This document shows positions 1 to 13,400 of a stretch of 64,000 nucleotides of DNA, in pieces. Each line of letters opens with the position of its first letter. The first letter of the stretch is position 1. Source of the stretch: Ampullaceana balthica (lineage: Eukaryota; Mollusca; Gastropoda; Lymnaeidae); assembly GCA_944989445.1 (NCBI GenBank), contig CALYLW010000492.1, positions 151,501 to 215,500 of the forward strand, given 5' to 3'. The position numbers were made by a program, and so were the translations under genes. The notes beneath the pieces were generated by a model. That model was not told the origin of the DNA, did no database searches, and was given only the letters and a program-made list of their open reading frames with translations.

Positions 1-80
1 ACTTGTTGAGGAATGTAAATCAACACACTTCAATTAAAGATCATAATTGTTCAAATTTCACTTGTGAGATTCCAAATAAT

Positions 81-86
81 TTTATT
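81..86 (-). terminator. Poly(A) signal AATAAA of paralog A
   Basis: TTTATT on the plus strand reads AATAAA on the minus strand, about 230 nt after the stop codon in an AT-rich 3' UTR. It is the first canonical hexamer I see downstream of the stop, so cleavage is expected near positions 55-70. Confidence 0.6.
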
Positions 87-317
87 AAATAAAATTGTCA
101 ATAATGAAATTTTTTTTTACAAAAACGAACTATTGCTATTTTTTTTAATGGATGATGAAACATATAACTCTCCAGTGCATTTGTGAAAAAAACATTATTT
201 ATGAAAAAAAACAAAAACATTGGAATGAGATAGTTTTGCATAAACAATACAATCAAATCTTTTCTTTTTTTTTCAGTCACGCAAACTATCACAACAAAAA
301 TCAAATGAACCAATAAA

Positions 318-508
318 CTATCTGTTCCTGAGTAATAACCTCTGTACCACGAAAACGGAAGCCAGCAGTAAGAAAACACTGACACCAGCACTGGCAATTG
401 TTGCTGTGTTGAAATAAGGACAATAGGGGCACTGATAGGATCCGCACACAAAACATATGTTGAGCAGGAACAAGTTTCTAGTTGTGTACATGGTTGTGTT
501 GTGCATTC
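318..508 (-). CDS. Mcr-like: Paralog A exon 36: four-Cys segment and C-terminal hydrophobic helix
   Basis: Residues 1591-1653, TAG at 320-318. The exon encodes [17 protein letters not shown] (Cys1609, 1612, 1617 and 1620: CxxC-x4-CxxC), then about 20 hydrophobic residues (roughly 1626-1646) and a basic tail QRLLLRNR. The basic end favours a single-pass membrane helix with a very short cytoplasmic tail; a GPI signal is a less likely alternative. The Cys segment is nearly identical in the paralog although the helix sequence is not. Confidence 0.9.
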
Positions 509-3500
509 CTGATAACAGATGAGAAATTGTGGAGATTATAAATTAGTTGATTCAAACCAAAAAAAATTTGATGAGTAACAAATCACTTTTCTTTTAATGC
601 ACAAGGAATTTTAGCAAGTTAAGTAAATATTAATGTCAAATAACTAAGATGATAATAAATTACTTTTTTGTGCCATTTTAGATTCAGCTTTTGTCAGAGA
701 ATGGAAGAGAAAGAATAACATTTTCCAACCAGATTTAAATTCAATTTGTCACTTTTACTCTTGGGGGCTGTCCATAAAGTACGTCACACTTCGGGGAGGG
801 GGAAGAAAGTGTGACAGTTTGTGACAGGGGGAGGTCAGGCCATGAGTGACGTCACTTGTATTTTGGATAAAATTTTAATTATTTGTTAATTTAAAAAAAT
901 TTGTTTCGAAAGTATGACGTACTTAAGGAGGGGGGGCGTCTGGGATTTGTGACAGTTTGAGATGGGGTAAATGGTCAAAAATAATGTGACATACTTAATG
1001 GACAGCCCCTTAGATGGCTGCCATGTGAATAACTTAAGAACTTTGTATTTTGGGGGTAGACTTGCGTTCACAGTGAATCATAGTGGCAGTGTTTTTATCA
1101 TTAAATAAATTTACCTGGTTCATAATAGTCATACACCCTCATTCGATGTTGGATAGTAGCATTGGCTACAGGGAACCATCGGTCAGCTCGGAAATAAACA
1201 CATGTTTTGCTGGCATCGAGCTGCAAAAGAAAGCGGCAAACGCATATTTCCTTTGTGTCATTAAAAAAAATAATTCTCCTATTAAATAACAGTCATTTCT
1301 TCTATACCCCCTCAGGCACTACCTTTCTTTGTTATGGCTTCTCTATGTAAAGCAAGTGCTCAATCAAAGTACAGAGAATGCATTTTTTCACCATTTCCAC
1401 AAAACTTACGTAATCAAAGTAAAAAACGACTTTTCTGTCGTAATGCTCAGCCCTCTTCAAGTTAGGAACAACACCAGAACGAACATAGTCTCGCAGCGTA
1501 TCGTTCATAACCACATAGCCAGTGGGGATATCCACTTCCAGAACAGCCAAACCTGAGGTCTTACTTTTTTCTTCATAAAGCCAGCTGTAGATCATAAATC
1601 GGAAATTTGAATTCTCACATGACTTAATTTCTTAATGATATTCTTAACTATTAGTCAATTTGATACTAATAATGTATATATAAAACATCAAGTCATTTTA
1701 TGATATAAATAAAAATAGAAACTGTCAATTTTTTAATGCCTATAAATATAATAATTTATAATGGATACAATTTTAGTTAAATTATGAATTCAGACTTTTA
1801 ACACCCACCTGACACAATTAGTCATTTCCATAATGGAGTCATTTCTGCCGCTGAACTTGAGTTCGTCAACAATAAGGTCAAAGAATTTGATTGTATCTGC
1901 ACCATAGGCATTTCCTTCCCGCATTGGTTGTTTCTGAAGCCACATGTATTCTACATTTACCGTGGTGGTTAGCTGAATTAGAGAAAAAAAATGATAATAT
2001 TTTCATCTCATCAAAAAGCAAAACATGGCAAACTGTATTAAATTACAGTCGAACCCACTTACCTCGAGCTCGGTTAGCTCGACCACCCTACTAACTCGAC
2101 GTTTTTTATTGGAACCGCCAAATTCTCTCTTTGTCTTAGCATTTTCTCATCGGCTAAATCGATTTTTCTAAGTCGCCAAAACCTAATACCTCGAGCACAA
2201 AAGAGGGCTAAATTTGCAACTTAACTTTGGTTAGCTCAATCCTCGTCGGTTCGCCTAGCAATGCACTCTGTCTAGCATTTTTAGTTCAAAACAGTGTTGA
2301 CATCTCGCTTTCTTCGATACTTCCCGCTATTGTGTGATACTACGAGATTTCACTAAAAATTACCAGATGTTTTGCGTGTGTGAATTATTAGTTCGACGTG
2401 TATCCATGGAGTATGTACCCGAGGTACTGGACCATCGTGTTAGAGGTCGTAAATCGTCGTTATTTCGCAGTGCATTTTATATTATTATTAAACTTAATTC
2501 ACTTTCTGATGCATTAATCATTTTATTTTTTAAGATAAACGAATATCTTTAGAAATGAAAATAAAGGTTTGTATCGAGAATCCACGGTGGTTTTTATATA
2601 ATTAAATAATTATTCTTTTAAAAGTTTGTTGTTGCTTTGTTACCAGTAAGATACGTGACTGTTGACTAACACGCACGTGACGATGAAATCAAATCATTTT
2701 CTTAATATTCCAGTACATGTATATATTAGGGCTGCGGAAATTATCGATTAATCTCTCGATTAATCGTTAAAATTTTTATCGATTAAATATCGATTAAAAT
2801 AATTTTAATCGATAAAAATTCGATTAAAATTAAAGAAAATATTTATAATATTTCATTTTTTTAAAATTAATAAATAATGAATTATAAATAAAATAATAGT
2901 CCAAGTCACTGGCTGGCTGGATGTGGAACGCTGAGGAACGATGTACAACAGTCTATAGCAGTTGAAAAATTGTGTCGTGATTAGCACTGTAAAATTATTT
3001 AATATGAGGTCATTGTTTGATCTTATATTTAATACAAGGCGCGCTAAAAGGTGTGCAAAATAATTATCAATTAAAGACGTGCTGTAAAAAAATTATATGA
3101 CGTCATTGCTTTAGCTTGTATCTTAATTTTGGAAAAGAGAACGGTGTAAAAATAGGATTTGATGATTTATAATTATAAAATATTTTGTGTACATTTCAGG
3201 AAGTTTAATTTTTCGTATTTATCAAACAAGGATAATTTACTTGGGTTTTGACAAAAAAAGTGGGCGCCATAAGCGCCCTAAAGCCGATGTGGGCGCCTTA
3301 GGCGCCCTACAACCCCTAGTTAATAAATAATAATAAAAAAAATGTTGACGTACAAACTTCTCCCGCCTAATATTACAATGTATTTTATTAATAATTAATT
3401 TATGTGGGCCTGCTAACGTCAACTAAAAATGGCAGACAGTGATAGCATCAGTTCCATCAGCACCGTTAGTTTTAGACATATAACTGGAAAGTTAAGCTAA

Positions 3501-4419
3501 AGTTTTGTTAATTACAAATCCTGATCCTTTTTTTTAAATATTTTTTTTTAAATTAACGTAATTAGTTTTCAAAGATACATTTTTTTTACAAGAACGCGTC
3601 TCATTGGACCTTTATGTATCAATGGCTTGAAATAACACTTGAGAAATGAGACTTAGCAATATTTTCCATTGTTAATTTTTGAGTTAGACATTATTTCCTT
3701 TGTATGCATAACTTTGATTTCAATTTTTTGTGTGGATTTAAAATTTAAAGACATAACATTTAGTTAAAAATATTCTTATTTTTCAAGGTCATTGAGACAG
3801 GGGAAATAAATCAATAAAATAAAAATGTCAATTACCTGTTTTTGTTACTTCCCTTGGAATTTTAAGTTTAATTATGTCATAAATGTTTATTTTTGGATTT
3901 AATCGAAATTATCGATTAATTATCGATTAATTTTTCAAAAGTTAACGATTAAAATAAAATTAATCGATAACAGCCCTAGTATATATATATATATATAATA
4001 TACACGTTATCACTTCTGTAGGTCGAATTCTAATAAGGAAGGATTTTTTAAAAAATTCGCTTGGAGTTAGTTGCCGGCCGAGGTCTAACACACAGCCCAC
4101 AGCGTGCTGTGATCAACGGTCAAGGCCACAATAGTTTTATTTATATTACAAGTTTGATTGACTGAGGAAATTCGAGAGCGTTCTGATATCCTGCACGTCA
4201 AAAGCATTAAACTTAAAATTACCATATTGATTTTTTAATTATTTTTTTATTTGCTGATTCGACGGCAACCGCGAGCGGCTGTGACATACCATGCCACACG
4301 CAGCATGTGACGAAGCGAGGCGAAAAATTTGACCTTTGAACGCATGCGCAGACAATTATAAACTGGTAACTTTTTTTTTATTAAATGGAATCGAAACATA
4401 CCACAGAGATGTAATACTT

Positions 4420-4463
<44 letters not shown>

Positions 4464-7400
4464 TCCTGATTAGTCATAACTTTTCCCGACTTTCAAGGCC
4501 GAGAAATTTTTTTAAAGAATTCCCGACTTTTTCCCGTTTTCCTGAGTGGGAACCATGGTTATATTTAAATTTTAAACGGTCCTTAAAAACAAACGGTCAT
4601 TACAACCTTAGGAAAGAGGGAAGAAATATTAGGGTTCCGATACGATTCCGATTAATCGTCCCATCACTAATTAATGCTAACTAATTAATCACGTACATAA
4701 AGAAATTTCAAGCACATGTTAATATTTTGCCACCATATTGGTTTTCATTTTAACTCGATCATCGGTTATGTCGATGCCATTTTTCATACCCCAACGCCGT
4801 CGACTTAACGGGTTTCGACTGTACTAATAATTTATTTAATAATGTAACCAAATGATCTGTTACTTTAATGATTTGCATGGCCAAAAATATTTGACCTAAA
4901 ACTAAGCCATTTTATTCATAATCTATATATATTTTTTCTCCTAACGACCATGTGCAAATGAGCATGACAAATGACCCTCGCTGGTATACGAAAAATCCCA
5001 GTTGGAAAGCGTGGAGGGATGAAACGAAAAAAAAAGGGAAGGGGAGGTGGGTGGCAACAAAGCTTCTTGCGTTCACTTGCCGTTCAGTCACATTTTTCCT
5101 TCACAGAATAACATATGATTCGTAGTATAGTGGTTAACACGTCCCCCTTGCACGCGGAAAGTCCTGGAATCAAACCCCAGCGGGAACAAATTTTTAAATT
5201 TATTTTTTAAAAGTGTTTGCTTCTGCCCGTTCTTTTCCCCCTTTTTCCAACATGAAAAACACGACTGTTAAACGATAATCGGATTTGAAAGCGACAATCG
5301 GTTTTAAATTTCCCAAACCGATAATCGAATCTGATTCGGCCGGATTTATAAAGAAGCGGATTTGTAAAAATTGCCGGATTCCAGATTCGCAGGAGCTATA
5401 ATTAATAAATATTTTATCACAAACTTGGCAAGTCGCATTTGGCCAGATTTATGAAGCAAATTTCTGCCGGATTTGTAAATATGGCCGGATTCCGGATTTG
5501 ACGGAGCCGCAGGCGAAATCCGGTACACTCCTAATTTCTGTGAAACAACGGGTAACAACAACCTCAGTGCACATGTCTCCACGTTAACTCTCTATTTTTT
5601 CATTAATTCGTGCTGCTGTTTGTGTCTCCGTACTCTCACCCCCCCTTCTTTGGACTATCTATGATGAGCAAAGCTGCGGCTTATGCTACGCTGCGGGTTG
5701 TTCTTGTAAGAGATAATTCACAATAATCAACTTTTGAATTATGTTTAAAGAAAGAATTACCTTAAAATAGAATTCAAAGTTACTTTACACTTAGTTTAGA
5801 GAGGATCATTAAAACATGTGTTCCTTTCAATGATATATAATATATAACACTTTCTGATCTAATACAGTGAGCTGCAGAGACATTTCTGATATCTCCACAA
5901 GCAAGTTCTTATTTTTAAATTTAAACGCATCTGATCTTAATATTTTACTGTCTGCTGAAGCAAGTAGTCAGAATGTCAGTTTTAATGTCATGTGTTGTTT
6001 TTTTTTACCTAACTTATAACATATCTAGTTCCACTATTTATTTAAATTACTCACACATCTTCAACACATTCACATATTATCTTAGTGACATTCTTATACT
6101 TTATGATGTAAATAAATACTCAAATAACAAAGCTTTTTTTTTAAGTTCTCTGAATTAACTGAGATGACAGAGTGGAAACTATCTTCTAAGCATAACTGTT
6201 AAATGGTAGTTGCTGACATGATGTACTGTTTACCCATTTCCAATTTGATAATTTTCAAAAGGTATTTGTAAATGAAGTGATTAAGGAGGCATCTATTTCA
6301 TTATAAAATAAATTATTATATGTTTTATTATTAACTTCAATATTTGTATATAAATTATAGAAACATAGGTTGAAGCACAGATTAAATGCTATTTGCAATT
6401 TTGAGTTTTTTAAAAAAAAGTTCTCCCCTTACACCAATTAAATTTAAAGATAACTGTTACATTAACTCTGATTAAAAATAATTACCTGCAGCAGAGCTCG
6501 GCCAGTTCCTTGAGAGTTAGGAACAATAAAACCCCAAACACGGTCTTTAGGAAGCTAAACAAAAACAAATTATCACTATTAATATATATGCAGGCAACAG
6601 GCCACATACTGGTGATGAATTTATGTTTAAATCCTATCATATATAATTATTGCACCCTCAACCAAAAGGAAGCAAAAGAATTAAGCACATTAATACAGTC
6701 AAGTTTCTGATTTAAAAAAACAAACAGAACTACTTAACTTTCCACAATAGTTTGAAGTATTACAAATCATTATCCTGGATTTGTTAAGCACACCTTACAG
6801 GTTATAAATTATGCTTGATACATAACCAGGAATTAATATTTAATTCAATGGCAAATGATCCCGAACTTTAGTATTGTAAAAAAATTATAAATTATTTGCT
6901 AACTAACTCACAAATCGCTTTATAAACTTACACTAAATGTCTTGAGGTTGATGTAGTCCAATTTCTTCAAATTGAAATTCACTTGCCAGTTTGGTGATGC
7001 TGTAGACTCCACAGTCGTTTTAAGGTCATACACATTTCGATGTGGGTCAACTTGAGTAAACTTAAAAAGTGCCTCCATGGCAAGTATGGTGTCCTGGGAC
7101 AAATGATTATGTATTATGTATAGAGACAGAGTTTTAATTATTGAATATGAATAAATAGTTTCAGCCCCTTTGAGATGGCAGGGTCAATCTATCACCCCAG
7201 ACCTAAGTGGCAAAAGACTATGACCAATCTGTCGGCCCAATAAAACAAGCCACAAAGACTTGCTAGCTGCTCTTTGTACCAGCTAATCTCTTTTTAAAGG
7301 AGACTTCAAACGAGTATTTATGATGTCCTTTCCTTTTATTGCAGTTTTTTTTCTTCTAAATAAGTAATAAAATAATGGGCCTTGAAATTATATCCAAAAA

Positions 7401-10400
7401 TTAAAAAGTTCATCAAATTCACTAAAAATAATAAATTAACTTTTATCTTTCAAAAATATATATATATATTTAAAAAAAAGAAAGTGCAAGGCTTGTCTAA
7501 AACTAAATCTTTCTGCTTGGCATGGAAGACCCTAAAAACCTTATTAAAATTTTGATTTCTAAGGTGGAATTGGAAAATTAAAACTTAAAATATTAACTTA
7601 TGGAACTATACCAAATTATTTCAGATTTTAACAAGTTTAAAACCAGTGCTCCAATTTACTTGGATTATACGCAATTATGAAAAAAAAACTTTTAAAAATA
7701 AACCTTCATATCATTTTAAATCTAAATTTACATAGTAGAATTATAAAGGTACCACCTAAAATTTTAGTGAATTTACGTATTTGTTATCAATTTCCCCCTC
7801 CCCCCCCCTCACCATTATTTCCTATTGATGAACTTTAAAGAACTGTTCAGTTGTTTTTTTATGGAGATACATTTTATGTTAATTAAATCAGTTAATTACT
7901 TGGGTGGAAGCAAAGCCTCCTATAGAGTTTCTCATTGTGTTGAGCCAAGCCATCATCATCTCACGTTCATACTTGAGAGCCTTGTTGTTATTGATGTGGG
8001 CCATCAGAGCATACGCAGTTGATTGTACGGAATAGGCATCGTTCATCAACTCCTGCCTTGGTTTGAGGTATCGCACATTATTCAAGAAGTCAGACGGATT
8101 TTCATAAACAATATCCTCGGCAAAGTACACGAAGTCAGCTGAAATTAGAGCATAAAGAGTCAATTAGTATTATAAATAGAAATAAAACATGTCTCCAAAA
8201 TCTATAAAAAGTAACATCCAGCACTGAAAGGAACAATAAAATACATTTTTTTTAAAAACAAAAAACAGAGCAAGTATTTTTTAATATCAACTAAATATAT
8301 CAGCTGCATGGAAAGGGAGACCATTTGTTAAAATTATGACATAAGTTATTCATAACAACAAATTCATTAATTCAGTAAGAAATAAATCATTGAACTAACA
8401 GTCATTCCTTCTCATGCTCCACAGCTTTTCAAAAGGACTCCGATACTGGCTCAGGGTCAGGGCGTATGTTGTGATGGCCATATGGAACACTTCATCAATT
8501 TTATCAACATTTTCAAACAAGTATTTGGCAGCCTTTCTCCTCGCAGTGTCCACACAAGATGCAGCTTCCTGATAGGAAAATAGTGCAACAACAAAAATCA
8601 GTCCTGAGGTTATTACAGCGGCTTGTTAACTGGCACAGTCACTGGTGGTACTTTTATCATTACAGGTTGCATTATTTAGATTTTTAAAATAAATAATCAG
8701 TTATAATTAATGACAGCGATTTTTTTAATTTCACGCAAATATTTTTTAAAAACATAAGCTGTGTGGAGCAACATTGAGAGCAGCTGCTGCCAGCTTACCT
8801 CAGACACATCAGTTGTTTCATATAATGTTATGTAGATGTATGCTGTGAGAGGAATGGGGTGAGCATGAAGTTTGTCTCCTCTCAGACTTTCTAGTGATGT
8901 CTACATGAAAACAAATAAAACATAAATAAAACAAAAACCAAAGGGTGCATATTTTTACATTAAAACTAAGTTGTTGTTTTTTTTAAAAGTGAAATGTGAG
9001 CATAGTTTTGCTAACTAGTTGCATGAGAAATTTACAAATTAAGCTGAGTAATTAGCCTTTAAAAAAAGCATCCACAAGAAATGGTATACATTTAGACTAT
9101 TTTATAATTAAAAATGTAGCTCAGATGAATGTCTTTTTTTTTGACATTAAGAAAACTGATTAACTTCATTATTTACTGAAAAGATTTATAAAGGCATTTT
9201 TAAAAAAGTGAATATTAAAAGTAAGACCTTTCCTTTTCTCATTTATAAACAAATTTTAAAACATTATTATCATTATATATATAAATATAAACATATACAG
9301 TCGAACCCACTTACCTCGAGCTCGGTTAGCTCGACCACCCCACTAACTCGACGTTTTTTATTGGAACCGCCAAATTCTCTTTTTGTCTTAGCATTTTTTC
9401 ATCGGCTAATTCGATTTTTCTAAGTCGCCGAAACCTAGTACCTCGAGCACAAAAGAGGGCCAAATTTGCAACTTAACTTGGTTAGCTCGATCCTCGTCGG
9501 TTGGCCTAGCAATGCACTCAGCATTTTTAGTTCAAAAGAGTGTAGAGATCTCGCTTTTCTTCGAGACTTCCGGCTATTGTGTGATTCTACGAGATTTCAA
9601 TAATCAATAAAAATTACCGGATGTTTTGCGTGTGTGAATTATTAGTTCGACGTGTATCCATGGAGTATGTATTCATCCGAGGTACTGGACAATCGCGTTA
9701 TAGGTCGTTAATCATCATTTCGCAGTGCATGTTATATTATTATTAAACTTAATTCATTTTCTGATGTATTAATCATTTTATTTTGTAAGATAAACGAATA
9801 TCTTTAGAAATAAAGGTTTGTATCGAGAATCGACGGTGGTTTTTATTTAATCAAATAAAAAATTATTATTCTTTTAAAAGTTTTTTGTTGCTTTGTTACC
9901 AGTAAGATACGTGACTGTGACTAACACGCGCGTGACGATGAAATCAAATCATTTCTGATTAGGAATGATTTTTTTAAAAATTCGCTTAGACTTATTTGCC
10001 GGCCGAGGTCTAACACAGTACACACAGGCCACAGCGTGCTGTGATCAACGGTCAAGGCCACAATAGTTTTATTTATATACAAGTTTGATTGACTGAGGAA
10101 TTTCAAGAGCGTTCTGATAGTAACAGATATCCTGCACGTCAAAAGCATTAAACTTAAAATAACCATATTGATTTGTTTATTTGTATTTTAAATTCGCTGA
10201 TACGACGGCAAACGCGAGCGGCTACGCCATGCTACACACTACACGCAGGCCGCAGCATGTGTCGAGGCGAGAACTTTGACCTTTTAACGCATGCGCAGAC
10301 AATTATAAACTGGTAACTTTTTTTTATTAAATGGCATCGAAACATACCACTACCACAGGGTCGTAATCAAAGTCCTTTACTTCGGCAAAAATATATATAT

Positions 10401-13400
10401 AAAAATAATAAAATATATATTTAAAAGCTGCCGATTAGTCATAACTTTTCCCGACTTTCAAGGCTGAGAATTTTTTTTTAAAGAATTCCCGACTTTTTCC
10501 CGTTTTCCTGAGTGGGAACCATGGTTATATTTAAATTTTAAACGGTCCTTAAAAACGAACGGTCATTACAACCTTAGGAAAGAGTGAAGAAATATTAGGG
10601 TTCCGATACGATTCCGATTAATCGCCCCATCACTAATTAACGCTAACTAATTAATCACGTACATAAAGAAATTTCAAGCACATGTTAATATTTTGCCGCC
10701 ATATTGATTTTTGTTTTAACTCGATCATCGGTTATGTCGACGCCATTTTTCATACCCCAACGCCGTCGACTTAACCGGTTTCGACTGTATGTTGAAATAG
10801 GTAAAACCAATACTTTTATGTACTAAGTTTTTTGTACAACCAATTAGATTTTTTTTTACAGGAAAGGATAAGTTAATACAATTTTATATGCACACTGAAA
10901 ATGATGTTGATTTAGATTTATCTAAAATATAAAAAAACTCTTGTGAAATGTAATAAAATCTAATGAAGTATTTCAAAACCAATGAATGTGATACATGACT
11001 GGAAAGAAACTTACCATTTTTCTGTCGTATGTCGCATCATTGTCGTCAGGCACAAATGCACCAGACTCGTTCTGCCTTGAGCAAATGTAGCTGACTACTT
11101 TATTTATTAGTTCTCGGGGAATGAAAAGGTCACGCTCCCACTCACCAAAGTTAGCCTCATGAACAGTTTTGGCAACAAAAGCTGTTAGCCTGAAACACAA
11201 TAACATTTTGATAAGAAGAAATACATAATTTGTTCCTTTGATTCACCAAAACTTCCTCAGTGTAAGAACTAAACAAGTAATTAACCACAGGATTCAAAAA
11301 AATTTCTGTTTAACAAAAAATATTCAAATATTTATTTTTCTTAACTCCCTTATTAGTATTTGATATATGTATTTATATTCTTTAAAAATATTCATATATT
11401 TATTTTACTTAACTCCCTTATTAGTATGTGATATATGTATTTATATTCTTTAAAAATATTCATATATTTATTTTACTTAACTCCCTTATTAGTATGTGAT
11501 ATATGTATTTATATTCTTTAAAAATATTCATACCAAAGACTAGGTTTTGGATCATCTCTAAACATCTTGAAGGATCCATCTGTGGCATTCATATAGCTGA
11601 GAATACGCTGTAAAGCTATGAAAAACAAAACATACATTTATAATATTATACTATTGGTATAAACTCGAATGAAACATTTATAAATGGCACTGAGAATTAA
11701 AAAAATGGCATTTATTTAATTATCAGAATTTGAAGTTAAAAAAGAAAAGAAATACATTGTATGCGAAAACATAAAATGTTAAGCTGAAATATAAAAGAGT
11801 GTTCCAAATAAGCAAGAACAAAAGAAGAAGAAAAACATTAAAAACTGCAAACAAATTAACAAATAGCTTTGCTTCACTTTTGTCTGGCAATACAGTCAAA
11901 ACTGCAAAAAAAGTTATCTAATGTATTCCAACTTTAATATGGTTTATGTCCATACAAGTAATACATTTATCAAAGCGTGGTACTAAAAAAATTATCACAA
12001 TTTTAATTAAATCTAAATAAAAACATAGGTTCATCTCAAGTTGATCATCACTCCTATCATATAAATAAAAACATAGGTTCATCTCAAGTTGATCATCACT
12101 CCTATCATATAAATAAAAACATAGGTACATCTCAAGTTGATCATCACTCTTATCATATAAATAAAAACATAGGTTCATCTCAAGTTGATCATCACTCTTA
12201 TCATATAAATAAAAACATAGGTTCATCTCAAGTTGATCATCACTCTTATCATATAAATAAAAACCTAGGTACATCTCGAGTTGATCATCACTCTTATCAT
12301 ATAAATAAAAACCTAGGTACATCTCGAGTTGATCATCACTCTTATCATATAAATAAATAATAAAACAAACCCGTAAAAACAAAGTTTTTGACTATAAATC
12401 CCTTATATATGAGACATAACTAACAGTATTGATTATTTTCAAACATTTACAGACTGACACCGAGTGATGTCCCTTGTCTTTAATAAATGGGGGTGGGATG
12501 TGAGGGGGTGTCGGCACGACGGTCGGCGTCAACACGACGATCGGCGTCAACTCAAACTCACGTGGAAGTGGGGAAAAAAAACAATAACAAAACAGTGAAT
12601 TTAAATTACATACCTCATATAAGGATAAACTAAAAATGCATTAATTTAATTACGGTACGTTCGATCGATCTGAAATTTTGATACGATGCATTGTTAGGTT
12701 AGACGGGTCCGTGTGCCAAATTTCAGTTCGATCGGATCACGGAAAGTGGGTCATTTTCGACTTTTGTTTTTCCGCCCGCCGAGCCCATGAGATGATGAGA
12801 GAGAGACAGAGACGGCCGCGAAGTTAATATAAGGGATTTAAAAACCATTGAATAGGCACTTAGATGAAAATTTCAAACTTTTGTTAAAAATAAAAAAATA
12901 TCATAGCTGTGTAGAGCATTGTAAATGATTTACAAAAACATAAAGAACAATGTTCTAGCTCAAGTGGTTCGAAAGTTATGAATTTTTTTGTAAGACCTCA
13001 TAATCACTTTTTTTAACATGGAGTTTTCCTCCACATTGTGTGCCCCTTTTTTGGCTTTTCTTAAAACGCGAATTACTAGAGTGTAAAATTATACAAAATT
13101 ATAATATTTGCAGGGAATATAACTTGATATAAGTTTCACAATATACAGCTTCAAAAATTTAATTTATTTGAAGATAACGCATTAAAAAAATATATTTTAT
13201 ATGACTATATTTCTCTTATAAAAAATGTAAAACATGCTGACTCAACATTTTTAATTTAAAAAATTAATTATACACTTTAAAAAATTAAATAAGTTACAAT
13301 AAATAATAATAACAATAAATATATTTTTCAGAAGAATATATAACTTTCCTTTGTAATTGTATCATGAAAAAATAGTCTATAAACAATAATACAGGGAATT

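Noticed and set aside
2334..2552. 72-codon frame with AATAAAG downstream in the pogo-like element
   Set aside because: The sister copy at 9298-10787 does not keep the frame, and no transposase motif is visible.
4247..4477. Minus-strand frame with an Ile/Tyr run
   Set aside because: Translation of an (AT)n microsatellite inside a transposon.
11918..12382. 154-codon minus-strand frame with 16-residue repeats
   Set aside because: Produced by a 48-bp minisatellite whose unit is divisible by three; intronic, with no signal or family match.
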